Positions 11,403 to 23,870 are shown, numbered from the stretch's first letter. The stretch is DNA of 64,000 bases from Stenopsyche tienmushanensis (GCA_008973525.1 WACJ01000192.1:62001-126000); one strand, 5' to 3'. Translations and numbers: made by a program. The notes: generated from the letters alone by a model not told the origin.

Positions 11403-14400
11403 TTATAAATTCTGAAAATGACTGTTGTAATTTCTGTTAACATTAGACTTCGGCGAGACATAAGACAGATGCGGTAAACTATTTAAATTAGATGAAATGT
11501 TATTTTGAGTTGCAGGTTTATTAGAATGATTTGGAAATGCATTTTTATATCCGAAATTAGAATTGTTCATTGTTCCCTGAGTGTGTATATTTTGACTGAT
11601 TGTTTTCAGTTCGCCTACGTTTCGAGACGCTACTGTCGTACTACTTACGAAATCGGACCAATCTTCGCTGTCGTCGTTTGTCGAGTTAACTGCCGCATTA
11701 CCGACGCCGTACCCGTTGCATGAAAGCATATTGGGCATCGTTTGTTTGTTGGTAGATGTCTGGGTATTTGAAGGTTTGATCGATACAAAATCTGACCAAC
11801 CGTCGTCTTCAACGTTTCGTTCGATATTAGACGAGTTGGCAACCTTCGAAGAGTTCTCTTTTGTTTCGCCGTACGATTTAATAGAATTGACCGGATTAAA
11901 TCTAGTAAGATCTTGTAAATCAATACCGGGATCGGGCCAATTAATCTGTGAATAGTTTTCTAGCGATAGTGGTTGCAAAATTTGTTGTGAAGAACTTTTC
12001 GGTACAAATTCATCACGGCGTACAATGGGCACGGGCTCCAAAGGCGGTTTCTCAAACGAATACGATGGAATTGCCGTTAATGATTTTTTTGGCAAGAAAT
12101 CATTTTTGTATTCAAATACGACATTTTTATTTGATGCGTTCAATTGGATTTCATTATTCTGTATTTCTTTATGCGCATCGATACTCGAGGGAATAAAACC
12201 GGCACTTTGAAAGTCGTTAAAATCATCGTTATTAATGTTATTTGTTAAATCATGTTTTTGATTTAATTCGCTTGTATTATTTGAAATAAATGCAATATCC
12301 GGCACCACATTTATTTGATTCTCAATAATATTATCCTTCAATATGTATGACGGAGATGCAACAGACTGAAAATCAGAAAATTCATCTAATGACGGTACTA
12401 TTACTGTTTTAGATGAATTAGTAGATAGTGTATGATTTGATTTTTCTATTTCGCTTTCAATTTTAGATTCTTTCAATATGAAAGAGGATGGTCCCGAAGT
12501 TGGTGTCATGGATATTGGTATAACAGGTAAAGAATCTTTGATATCGGAGAAATCTTCAAAAATAGATACATTAACGTCTCCCGGTGCAGGCCAATTAACT
12601 CTAGGAGCCACGGGGGAAACTTTAACCGGTTCTAAAACATTAATTTCGCTACTTTGAATCATGTTTAATTTCGCTTCAGCCGATTGAAAATCCCCAAAAT
12701 CGTCTACAGGCTCCGATACAATTTTGGATTCGTTGAACGCATTACATATATCGGATTCCAAAACACAATCCTGCAATGGTTTTGTCAAAATTTTACTATC
12801 ACTAGGCGCTATAAATATATTACTTTGTTTTATTGCATCACAAGAATCGGCGCTTTTATTCAAATTAGCATCATCAAAACTCTGAAAGTCATCAAAATCG
12901 TCTACATTATCTACGACATTATTACCGCTTTCCGGGGCATCATTATTTGCCTGTACATTTCTATAATTGTTAACGGACGAATCGGAAAATTTGTTACCAC
13001 TTTCGTCATCATAGTGTATTGTGTGAGACCATGGGGTTTCAGAATCCGTGGGGGTAAATATATGGGTATCAGGTAGATTAATCTTACGACCGATATTCAA
13101 CAGACTGGGATGTGACAATTTTTCTGGCTCCGACGTTTCTTCAGCGTTGCGATTCTCAAACGCGTGCGATATATTGTGATGTTCATCTCTTTCGTTACAG
13201 GCTGTAATCAAATTAAAAATGAATCATTATAATACATATATAAATGAAACCGTGCATCTTTACTATGATACATACGAAATGGAAGCAAAATGTACAGAAA
13301 CATAAAAGAAATCAGATTTTTTAATTAAAAAAATGTCTGTTACCCTCATCACAAAATTAAAAATTATAACTACTTTATAATAAGTTCAAATAAATAAATA
13401 TAAACGAATAATATTTGCTAAACATCGTTTCTAAAACTTTAAACATACAAATATATTTATCAAGATGTGCTAAATTAGGACATGAAGGGATGATCAATTA
13501 TGAAAATCAAGCATAGGGATATTATAATCAAATAGTGTGTAAGTGTGATTTGTAAAGAATATAAATCCATTTAAACAAGTTAAGAGGAAAAAAATGTTTT
13601 TAATAAAAAAGCTTAATTTTCATATCAGCTAAAGGAAGTTGTACATCTTACAAATCACAAATGAAAATTACAACATTTATTACATACGCATACTTTTTCA
13701 ACTTAAAATTTTCAACAATTATTAGTTAAACAGCGATGCATGATCGTTTATAATCGAAAGCTACGTTTGAGCACATGCTTAGTTTAAAATAAGTTTTAAC
13801 CCTAACTTACCATTGGTAAAAAGATCGCTAATTTTGAAATGTGCCGATTGACTAGAGGTCATTTGATCCAGAGTTGCCATAAGATGTTCGAGGTCTAAAA
13901 GCAAGGACTCTGCATAGGAAGCTAGTGTTTGGGTAAAAAGGGCGTACGATATTGGGGGTGATTCAATAACCAATTGATGAAAAAAAAATGTATAAGATAA
14001 AAACCAACCACAATAATAAAAAATAGGAGCAGAATGAAAGGGGGAGCAGAAAATCCATCAAAATCCAGTAAGACATGTAAAGAAAAATCAATTAAGCTCA
14101 ATTACATTATCAATTCCCATAAAATATTCACAGGTTTATTATATTTGTGTAGATAATATAATAGCCGTTGTTATCATGAAAATTTAGAATACGATATATT
14201 AAAGAATATATAATACATTTTAGCATGCAAATTGTTTTTGTGAGTATTGTATAACATTGGGTATCATATCAATGTCGTTTTATTTCTCTCTACTTATTTA
14301 AAGATGCAATTTATTTTAACCCTTTGCGGTCGTATGTCTGCTCTCAGCAACTCTATTCATTCATCTATCAGTTCATAATTTCTCTGAAAGATCTTAAGTA

Positions 14401-17400
14401 TCTAAGCGACCTTGTCACAAACCAAAACATTGCCCCGACAAATCAGAGATAACGAAACTCAATATAAACAAGCGCGGTTGTTCCACACTCGCCATACAAA
14501 ACGCCGTAATAAGTCAGTCGTCTTTTGAGAGTGAATAAATGGACAAGTTTCGGAGATACGTCACAGAATTTAAAATAAGGCTTTACAAATTACGTTTAAC
14601 CATACTAAGCTGTAACGATACCTCGGGCACGACAACTATAGAAAGAAGACATTAGCAAACCGAATGTTATCATAAATTACAATATGAATATGGGAGGCGT
14701 TGACAAAGTTGATCAATTAGCAAATTCATACTGTTTTATGAGAAAATCTTGCAAATGATGGAGAAAGATTTTTTCTGGGGATTAGAAGCTGCATATATGC
14801 ACTGTGAATATGTGAAAAGTAAAGATTGCTCTGTATGTTTGAACTGATTAGGGGCGGAAGACGTCGAACTAAATATTGGAGACTGCTTTCAAAGATACCA
14901 CACAATGTATATTTTTTACATAAAAACATTATTGTCTAAGCATACATCTAATGTTCTTGTTTATCCTTCATAATCTTGCATGTTATGTATCACTGCTCTT
15001 TCAATGGAAATTAATTCTGACCAGTACAACACCCATGTCCAAATTTAATACGTCCGCAAAGGGTTAATAATATAATTGCAACGCTGTATTCCCTTTTCTC
15101 TTTTATTAAAAATATTTTAGATGAACTCTTTCGCGACGGGAGACTCATACGTGAGTCTTTTAATTTGCTCTCTTAAAGTCTTATAAAGTAAAGGATCATC
15201 CATATGTGATGTCTAAATGTTTACATGTGACGTCTTTTCAAATGACATAAGCCGTTTCGTTTTAGTAGAAGGTAGTACAATTTCAACCATGAACACGATG
15301 CAATAACGAACGAGAGAGAGTTCTTGTTTTCAAGTAGAATTTTGAGCACTATCCTATTAACCGAGGGCAAACATATTCGGTATACTCGGACAGTTGATGC
15401 GGATACAAGACTGAAGAATTGCAAGAAGCTGGATTTCAGCATTTTAAAGTGAACCATAGATAGTACAAAATTTTGTTGGATTGGATGCAACAATGGAGAT
15501 GAAAATCCTCGTGTTATCAGGAAAGATGTCTACACCCAAAAGATTCATTCCTCGGTCACATTTCTTTGAAGAAGGTGCTGGAAATGCTGTTATTATGAAT
15601 GCTGAGCGATACCAAACAATGTTGAGTGATTTTTATGGTCACAATTTCATTATATTGATGTCTATTTCTAGCGAGAGGGCGTTACGTGTCACACAACTCA
15701 AGAAAATATTACAAAAAAAAAAACATTTAGACGTCACATTTGGATGATCTTTATTAACTATTCCATACATTTTCTCCAATTATTTTGAAAAAAAAATCAT
15801 AGCATTTTAATTAACATAATCCTCTTTTACGAATTCGTCCCGTCACAGCAGCTAACTTTGGCGACACTCGAGTCCATTGCGTATGAGTTAATATATGTTT
15901 GTTATTAGAAATCAAACGAGCATTCGATCACATTCGTTTTTATTTATTTTAGAGATAAACTTAAGTTATTCCGGAACCGTGAGCATATCTTGCTACTCAA
16001 AATATCGGATAGTTACATTTTTAGTTTATCTCTAAAATAAAATAAAACGAAAGCGATCCGATACCTGTTTTACTTCTAACAACAAACATATAAACTGGAC
16101 TCATTTTAATCTTAAAAACCCTATTTTGGATCAATATTATTTAGTTGAAAATGAAATATTAACTTTCAAGCATAATTTAAGAATTCATTTTGCCGTATTT
16201 TGCATAAAATGTATCGCGACATATACAATAGAACCTCGATTATCCAGACCTCGATTATCACGTATGTGATGGATTGGATATTACGAAGTTTACCAATCAC
16301 ATAGAAAGCAGAATGCGTAAACGATTATTGCTAGCAGACGAAAATAACAAAGAAACTTTCACAACAAAATTAATTTAAAAGATTATACTAGAAACATCTG
16401 CCTCAGAAGAACAAGGTCAAGAACACGAAGAAGAGATTTTTGAAGGGGGAGATATTGGTCCTACATATTCTGAAGCTTTTCAGTGTTTAGATGTCGTCAT
16501 GAAATGGCTTGAGAACCAAGAAGAGTGTAATTCAGGAAAACTTATATATCTTATTCGAATATTCGCGATTTGGCAGCTTCTAAAAGTCAAAATCGATCAT
16601 TGATTCTTTTAATAAAAGATAGTTTATTACTATTCATACTTTCCCTGTCAATTATGATTATTTTCGATTATCCGGATTTCCGCTATTCAGACAATTAGTC
16701 CGACTAATCGAGGTTCTACTGTACTACAATGACACCAACCGAGGATTTATAAGCAGATTGAAAGATGTGCTATATTGATTAAATATCTGGCATGAATACG
16801 TGTGATTATATTTATGGAGAAAAATATTTTTTTATAATTATTACAGCCGACAAAACTATGAAATTATGAAAATGCCAGAAAACATCATAACTATGAATCA
16901 TGAAGAGTTTTTTTTGACTAAGAAATTAAATTTGTTAGCTTTGATTCAATAAAAAATGTTAGTAATGTTAATTGATATACATTAGACTTGTATAAAAGTA
17001 TACATTTTTAATTTAAAAAAATACTCACATGCTTGAAAATCTGTACCACCGTAAGGATCGCCATTATCCCACTCCGTTTCTTTATTTGCCGATGAGCTAG
17101 CATGAACATCATTAGCTGAATATGATTTTACATCAACAGCATCAATCGTAGAGACATTTTGTCTGATCGGTTGAAGAGGGTTTGTACCTAAGTTAGCAGC
17201 AAACCGCGGCATATTTGTATTCCATTTAGGGCCAAATAACTATAATAAGCAAACATACTAATTATAATTTCCAAATTGAGAAATATATATAAAACATAAT
17301 TAGCTGAGTTACTTACAATATTTCTAGAATCAATACCTAAACACTTCAATAATGATTTTTGACTAGTAGAATTGTTCCATGGGAATAAATACGACTGTTG

Positions 17401-19784
17401 CGTTTCATAATTTAAAAGATGAGTCCAATTTTCCCCTAATATCATTTTCAACTCAAATCGCTCATTTTTGAGATCATTATCGTTATGAATGTCTTCGGGG
17501 AAAATATTACTGACAGCCGCCGTGAGTTTTTCTATAGCATCTAAATCGATCGACGAAGATAGTTCTCCAAAATTCAAAGCGCTTTCTTGTACAGGTTTGG
17601 CTACGGGGATGTATGTATCGAAATCTCCAAAATCATCATCATCATCGTTCTGAATTATTTCTTTAGATTCACATCTACTAGAAGTTAAATTTACGGAATC
17701 AGTACAATTAACGTCTTCTTTGAAACCGTCATTATCCTGAATATTGATCTGATCTGTTTCCAAAGATATGGAAGTATTCAATGATATTCCAAAATCTTTT
17801 GTATCGCTAGTTTGAAATGCAGCAAAGTCGTCGAAATCGTCAAAGTCATTTGAATGATCGTCTATTTTATCATCAGAATTTAGTAGCTCGAAATCGTCAC
17901 AAGAAACATCATTTTTGCTATGATGATTAGTATTGTCGTCACTTTCTTTGAATAGATTAAATTCATCGAGAGTTCGACAATCTTTAGCGGATGGAATGAA
18001 ATTTGGAGTAATAGTCGTTTGAAGTTCATCTGATATTTTGAATTCAGCAAAATCAGTATCGAATAAATTCTCATTATCAAAACCGTTTTGTAATTCCGTA
18101 GCTTTAAGAAAATCTAGGTTCTCGTTGATAGTTTTAGTATTTTCTGTTGATAAAAGATCATCTGTTGCCCAAAAATTTGCTGATTTATCTACGGTCTCTG
18201 TCTGTTTAATAGCATCGGGACTTTCACTATCTATAGAAGAAAATTTATCATCATTATTTTCAGTAACGTCATTAATAGAGTCGATATCTTCCAAATTTGT
18301 AGTGTTGAATTCCAAACTGGGTTCTATATTATCGTGTTTTAAATCATCTAACATATCGGTAGCGCCTTCGACTTCGTTGCTTTCTTCATTGGGAATAGAT
18401 ATGCTTGCATCTGAAAAGGTTTCATTTGACTGTGATTCTTTGTCAGATGCTACATCACAATTTTGAGTATCTATTATTTTCGGCATATAAAATGATGATT
18501 CGGCTGTATCATTTGCATTAGAAGAACTTAAAAATGTACCGAAATCATCAAAAGTTGCATTGAGACTATCTTCTACGGATTCCTTTCCATTTTGAAAATC
18601 AATTTGTAAGTTTTCCAGTTTCAGATCTAAGTCTTCAATATTGTTATCCTCTTCAGAAGTAATTGGAGGAATTTCTAAATCGTAAGATACTTTCAAACTA
18701 TCAGAAGAAGCAACAATGGGTATCTCATTTTCAACAGTGGCATTACAATGGTTAGTCATGTCTTTTTCTGAAACATTTTCAGGTACAGAGTATTTTTCAG
18801 AAATGTTTTCCTTGTCTTTTTCTGATATATCAGTTAATTTAATGTCAATATTGTCCAAGGTGCAATTTTCCACAAAAGAGTAATCAAAATCATTAAAACC
18901 CTCGGGAACAAACTGGTCTACAGGCAACCTACTTGGAGATAATAAAGATGGATCTGAAAATATTTAAAACAATTAGTGTGCTACGAAATATTTAAATTTT
19001 TTATGCAATAATACATTTCATTTTGTCTTAACATAGATGATTGCAATATTCAACGTTTTCGTTAAAAAATTAAAAAAAAAAAAAAAAAATACAAATTACT
19101 ACAGAGCGCAGCGATTCCTGGCCGCACTCTATATTTACAAATAGGTCTCATAAAATAAATTCAGAACAAGATTTCGTATTAACAGGTTTCTATTATATTC
19201 TGTGAAGCGTATAAAAATCTAACAAAAGCAAATAAACACAATCACTACTTAAAAACTAAGAGAAAGCGCCGAAAATGATTTTTTATGTCACAGAAAAGGA
19301 TTATTTTCTATGATTGCATTCAGTAATGACAGTGAGGAAAGTTAAATATTATTTATGCCGAATGCATTTTGCAAAATGAACGATCTCACACAGATCCTAA
19401 ACCATGAAGGTCAATTGTATTATGCGAAAAGATTTTAAAAAATGAAGGGCAAAATCGATGAAAAATTATTTAAATGAACTTGAACTTTTACTCAAATGTG
19501 AGAGTACTCGGATTTCAGACACTTCGACCCAATCGTTCATCGTAGAACAAGTATATTGATGTGCACAAAAACACAACAATGTTTTGATTTATGTTATACT
19601 CAGAGATATATTCCTGTTCTATATAAATAAATAAAAATGTCAAAGTATTAAATAATTGATAATGTGTACATGTTGTAAATAATTAATTACCTCTATAGCC
19701 GAAGGAAAATTCATCATCTTCCACTTCGTCGTAGCACTGATCTGGCGGCGGCGGAGTGCTACAGACTAGCGGAGGCACCGACAT
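11403..19784 (-). CDS. AFTPH: Aftiphilin-like clathrin/AP-1 adaptor accessory protein
   Basis: Aftiphilin works with clathrin and AP-1 in trans-Golgi and endosomal traffic. Exons (minus strand): 19784-19691, 18953-17317, 17239-17029, 13921-13811 and 13201-11403, about 1283 residues. Exon 1 ends with an acidic DEVEDDEFSFGYRG motif, and exon 2 opens with LPVDQFVPEGFNDFDYSF, as in the family N-terminus. Residues around 535-605 (WTHLLNYETQQSYLFPWNN, KCLGIDSRNI, LFGPKWN, PRFAANLG) form the clathrin-binding domain. Acidic Phe motifs of the DDFxDF type, expected to bind adaptor ear domains, recur in exon 2 (DDFGTF, DDFDDFAAF, DDDFGDFDTY) and exon 5 (DDFDDFQSF, DDFGDFQSA, DEFSDFQSV, DDFNDFQSA, GWSDFVS, DWSDFVS). 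Exon 5 also repeats WPxPG. The protein is longer than the human one (about 940 residues). The exon 4 acceptor (TAG at 13924-13922) was chosen because it keeps the frame and follows a pyrimidine tract; it is the least certain border. Confidence 0.85.
14320..15063 (+). mobile_element. piggyBac-like element with transposase remnant
   Basis: A 744-bp element in AFTPH intron 3 lies between TTAA 14316-14319 and TTAA 15064-15067. The terminal repeats are CCCTTTGCGGTCGTATG and, reversed, CCCTTTGCGGACGTATT. On the plus strand, 14662-14835 still reads KPNVIINYNMNMGGVDKVDQ and on to SYCFMRKSCK, stop, WRKIFFWGLEAA. GGVD-x-x-DQ followed by an aromatic-rich FFW-L segment is the conserved C-terminal part of piggyBac transposases (DDE_Tnp_1_7). 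A stop codon interrupts it, and most of the gene has been deleted. Confidence 0.85.
15194..15749 (+). mobile_element. mariner-type element with frameshifted transposase remnant
   Basis: 29-bp terminal inverted repeats, 15194-15222 and 15721-15749, differ at two positions (left end GATCATCCATATGTGATG). Between them, one frame near 15487 reads NNGDENPRVIRKDVYTQKIH and another, from about 15560, reads FFEEGAGNAVIMNAERYQTM then LSDF. Together these match successive parts of insect mariner-family transposases with the pattern GENPxVI...FFENxAGxxVTVNxxRY, split by a frameshift. The same transposase lineage appears to supply the 65-bp tandem repeats at 53 kb. It is surrounded by CTCTTTCGCGACGGGAG at 15127, a possible end of an older host element. 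Confidence 0.7.
16226..16721 (+). mobile_element. Tigger/pogo-like element with transposase C-terminal remnant
   Basis: 496 bp between TA 16224-16225 and TA 16722-16723. The ends are CAATAGAACCTCGATTATCC and, reversed, CAGTAGAACCTCGATTAGTC. The plus frame 16388-16603 is open for 71 residues to a TGA: an acidic run, then YSEAFQCLDVVMKWLENQEE and LIRIFAIWQLLK. This matches the C-terminal SHSEALEAL..ALRWLEQQ...LRRLRDLA helix pair of Tigger/Jerky-type (CENP-B/DDE_1) transposases. The rest of the gene is missing. It lies in AFTPH intron 3. Confidence 0.75.
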
Positions 19785-20579
19785 GGTAGAGCTGTCAATC
19801 AGGTGACGAGATTGCGACTTGACACATACGGAAATATACTGCTGCACCCGAATACGGTTAATTTGAAATGGCACACTGAGGAATTGCACTACAATTATAG
19901 CCGATACTGACTGTTGGAATGCGTTGTCGCACCTGATTTAGCAGGTGATTTGACAGGTGCGACAGACTGTACGAAGTGACACCGTCGAGCCGTCAATTGA
20001 GTCCACTGACGTCGCTGGCGCCATAGACAATTTTTCCATCTTACATTTTTTTTTCTCGCTCAAAAGCGAAAATAAAACTTTTTAAATAATCAATTGAGGA
20101 TTTTTGAAGTGTCAAAAGTCGTTATTTGAGAGTCTTGGATAAATCACAATTGTTCATAATAAAATAATATATTTCTTTATTTTTAAAGCTTTCCAAGATA
20201 AAGAAGAAGTTTTTATAATATAAATGTCATTTCTTTAAGGTTGAATTTTAAATAAAGCTTTAAGCGTTTTTTTTAAAATACATTGAATATGATTTTAATT
20301 AATTTGAATTGTTTTGATATTTTTGATTCAACATTAAATTAATGCATTTTATCACCATATTATATATAAACCAATGTTTAAATTTTATTGCATTATTTGA
20401 TTTTGATGAATTCTTAATAAATTTGAATATGTGGGTTGAGCATATTTTTTTAATCATGTTGATAATGACGGTTGGGTTAACATCCGACCGTGTCGATTAG
20501 GTAATGGTCAGAAAAGCGCGTGTTATCGGTTGGCCTGGTATTTTTTAGACGTAAACAGTTGGGTGTGTGTGCGGCGGGG
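19785..20579. promoter_or_regulatory. AFTPH 5' flank with E-box hairpin
   Basis: Upstream of the AFTPH ATG (19784, minus) the region to about 20030 is less AT-rich and probably holds the 5' UTR and promoter. A 10-bp inverted repeat, GTCGCACCTG at 19926-19935 and CAGGTGCGAC at 19954-19963, encloses a further CAGGTG, making three E-boxes of CACCTG type in 38 bp. Beyond 20040 the sequence is AT-rich up to a GC-rich patch near 20560. A possible plus-strand first exon at 20580 would make this a bidirectional promoter. Confidence 0.4.
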
Positions 20580-20603
20580 ATGGCGTCGAAAGGATCGTCT
20601 GAC
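20580..20603 (+). CDS. Possible first coding exon (MASKGSSD then GT donor)
   Basis: In a GC-rich island (20560-20720), an ATG in a strong context (GGCGGGGATGG) is followed by eight codons, MASKGSSD, and a consensus donor GTGAGT at 20604. The upstream frame is open but has no other ATG nearby. No downstream exon was found within the window, so the gene is not identified. The minus strand also has an 81-codon open frame here, probably a by-product of base composition. Confidence 0.3.
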
Positions 20604-23125
20604 GTGAGTAGAGGGGTGAGGGAATGGGCGGGGGTGTCTCGGGAAGGGGTGTGAGACGGGCGGGGCGAATGCGCCGGCGCCCCCCGACTCGTCTCTTAGT
20701 CCACAACGTCCGTCTCGCTCCTGACCGTTGACTTCTATAAGCGAGCAACCGACCGACGACTGATATTCGTCGAGGAACTATCACTTGCATTTAAAAACGA
20801 ATCCTTTTATTTTTGGACGATTCAACGGGTTTCTTATAAGCCTGTTGCTTTTAAACATATTCAATATTTCCGGGCGTTGTCACATTTGAAAGCCACATTC
20901 AAAATTGGCCAACGTCCCTATACGTATTACGACAGCAAAAATCGTACATTTCAAAGAAGAAAATTGACTAATCAAAATATAATGCATTGAACGTATATTT
21001 TTTGTCAATTGCAATGTTAATTAATTTCCAATGCATGCAAAATTATTCGGAACATGCCAAAATGTGATCGTCGTTTCGATCTCGATGCCATTTTATGACC
21101 TTTTCAATGTTATCTTATAAGACCAAGCATGACACTTGTGTTTGCATGAATTTATTTTCATCAAACACAAAGGTTTGCAGACGCTTAACGGTTTAATGCG
21201 CTATCAGATGTTTAAATAATATTAAATAAAATATAATGTCTCGTGTATGTAATTTTTAGTTTCCATTGAACGTCGACGAGCTATTAAGTTATATTGAAAT
21301 GTATCGGCCTTATCTGCTGGGATTTGAGTCGGGACAGTATGATTAATCGTTTCAGCTCTCATTCACTCGCCGGTTTTAATTCATCCGACTGCAGAGGGCA
21401 CACAAGATATCCCATCGAATGAGACAATCGAAGAAGAAGAATATATATTAAACGAAATATCTTCGAGAAGTCGTCGACGAGGAGACGCTAAATAAAGAGC
21501 TAATACGTATTTATTCAAAGCAAATAAGTAATAAAATAGCAGTACACCGAATCAGACGAAGAACTGCCGTTAATACATTTTAGAGATTTTTTTTTGAGTT
21601 TATAAAAATCATCATTTAAATTGATCTAAGTCTAATACGATGGATTTTATAATTAGAAATACATTGTTATACAATAAGTATAATTTATTTTGTTCGTCAA
21701 ATATTTCTAGCATTTTTTAATGTTTTAATTATTTGCGAATTAAATGATCATTGAACTGTTTCTCATAATAAAAATCTTTAGATTTGTAAATCCTCGTCTA
21801 TCAATTTATTTAATAGAAATCTCTTCATTATCAATAGATTGTACTTCAATTAGTATTCATCCCTGATATTAGTATTCCATTGGTATTAATTTAATTCATA
21901 TTAAACTCGCAGCTCGACGGACTTGTTTTTAAATCAAACGCTATTGAATTATGCCGTATTCAGCATTAAAGGTTGAAAGATGGAGTACAATTTTAAACAA
22001 GATATCTTTGGATTGGTATTATTAATATTTCAATTATATGTATTATATGACATTATATAACTTATCAGATATTTTGTCTTCTTATTTTGAGATTTCTGAT
22101 TTTGTTGAGGAGCATCTCGGTGTTTAAAATACATGCTGTAAGAGTATAGATGTAATTTTGTTATATTCATATCGTAGATGAGTTCTCCATTTAGAGACAT
22201 TTTGCTGCGATCATTTGTCGAGATGAATTTAAATGCGTATAGTTATAGTGGAATATGCCGTTAATAACTGATTCAATGAATGAACGCTGCATCCAACGAG
22301 GCTTAACTAGGCAATGAGAATATAGAAATGCTGGTCGTATTGAGAGTGGCATCGGTAGAGTGTGCCGGCGAATGGAAGAGACTTGAGAGGGATAGTCTTC
22401 GTGGAAGGCGATGACGATGATCAGGGAGTAGTTCGCGGGGGCACCGGGCCGCAGATAGGTAGGGCAGCCGCTATTGTTTAGCCTTGCATAGCGTTTAGTG
22501 CTCTTTAATATATCGGCCGCAATTTCAATTGAGAGCATCCGCATTAGAGATAGAGCAGTTTTACGAGTTGCGCACCATTCCGCGAAGATCCTATCGCTCC
22601 CGAGAGCTGTTCGATACCTTCATCTTTATCCTCCTCCGTCCTCTTCGCCCGAACCTCTTCCTCTCCAACCCTCCCGGTCGAAATCGATAGCGGAGCGTTA
22701 TCAAAATTTTACAGCATTCAGACGGAGACGCTTCATAAAAATAGATTTAACCTTTCGAACGACCAAGTTCCGACAAAAAATCAACTCCCAAACAGCCGGT
22801 TGCCGCATTCGGGACAAGCAAACACACTAAAAAACGTAGACTCCAGGATGACGCAACTGGAAAAGTATCCACATTATATAACTCCACATTGAGGTGCACC
22901 ACATTAGGCGTCGGCTTAGCAATGCTCGCGAACTCCAAAGCCACCACAGGCAATGTGCTCTACAAAATAGAAAAACGGCCGTGACCCTTGAGATTAATAG
23001 AAAACATTTTTAGATTTATATGAGCTCTCGCTCTCATTAAGTATGCTAGGCGCGCTCGATAAAATCTTGACCCTATTCCATTTTCACAAGGAACGTATCA
23101 ATTTTTCACGAGCAATGATATCAAC
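20604..23125. other. Non-coding stretch without recognised gene
   Basis: GC-rich to about 20760, then AT-rich. A second, less AT-rich patch at 22300-22950 has open frames on both strands, none with a recognisable domain. No exon, repeat family or element boundary is clear. Confidence 0.5.
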
Positions 23126-23338
23126 CCTTTGAGTAGTGAGCTAATTCTATATCTTCATAAACTTAGATGCTATATTTGTATGTCCGCCACTTATCAACCG
23201 TACAAATCCACTTATCCGTCAGGACCGTCGCAGCGTGTATGAAGTTTGTACATAAATACATAAATATTCGGTCAATACACAAATCGATTCATTATATCAT
23301 TCGCATATTATTATTAGTGAATAAATTTGGGTCAACGA
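23126..23338 (+). mobile_element. Family-A TTAA-type element, truncated copy
   Basis: Starts CCCTTTGAGTAGTGAGC at 23126 (flank TCAA) and aligns with 27180-27370 (plus) and the minus strand of 29160-29392. Shared blocks are ACAAATCCACTTATC, GACCGTCGCA and ATTCGGTCAATACAC. It stops at about 23338, where a CCCGGG-rich hAT copy begins, so the hAT element may have landed in it. Confidence 0.55.
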
Positions 23339-23870
23339 ACCAAAATTTCGATCCCGGGATTTCGGGACTGCATTAGACCATCCCGGGACCGGGATTTTCA
23401 ATATTTTAAGAAATTACATTGATAAATTTGGTCAAAAATTGCTAATAAGTCCATTTGTTTAATATAATAAATGATTTGAAGGCGAAAGATTCTTTTCTGT
23501 TGAGACACGGACTAAAACTCGCAAAATTCCCGATTTCCCGACAAATTATTTATTTCCGTTGCTGCAGATGAATACTTGCATACTATAATACTTTGATATG
23601 ATTCGTAATTATATTACGAAGGAATACAAAAATTCTGACCCCCGTATCTATTGTATTTCATATCGATATTCCTATTATTAGAGTCAAGGTGTAGTAAATA
23701 CATCACCGGTAGGGAAATGTTAATATAACAATTTGAAAAACATATATGTACTGTATATATGTATACGTAGATTAGACAGTTACTGCCCCTAAGCGTTGCC
23801 TAAGCTCACCAATTAGTAGTTACGCTACTGTTCCCAAGTGTTCACATTTCGGCGAGAATTCTGGACGAAT
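23339..23870. mobile_element. CCCGGG-type hAT element, truncated copy 1
   Basis: Aligns with the bounded element 55543-56552, from the sub-terminal CCAAAATTTCGATCCCGGGA block through TATATGTACTGTATATATG to a CAAGTG(T/C)CCA block. The stretch coding for the hAT dimerisation segment is deleted here. Both termini are lost, and the right limit is approximate. Confidence 0.65.

Noticed and set aside
22747..22953. Minus-strand frame with GCLGVDFLSELG, recalling a retroelement protease region
   Set aside because: No Asp-Thr/Ser-Gly active site and no neighbouring reverse transcriptase or LTR; the likeness is too short.
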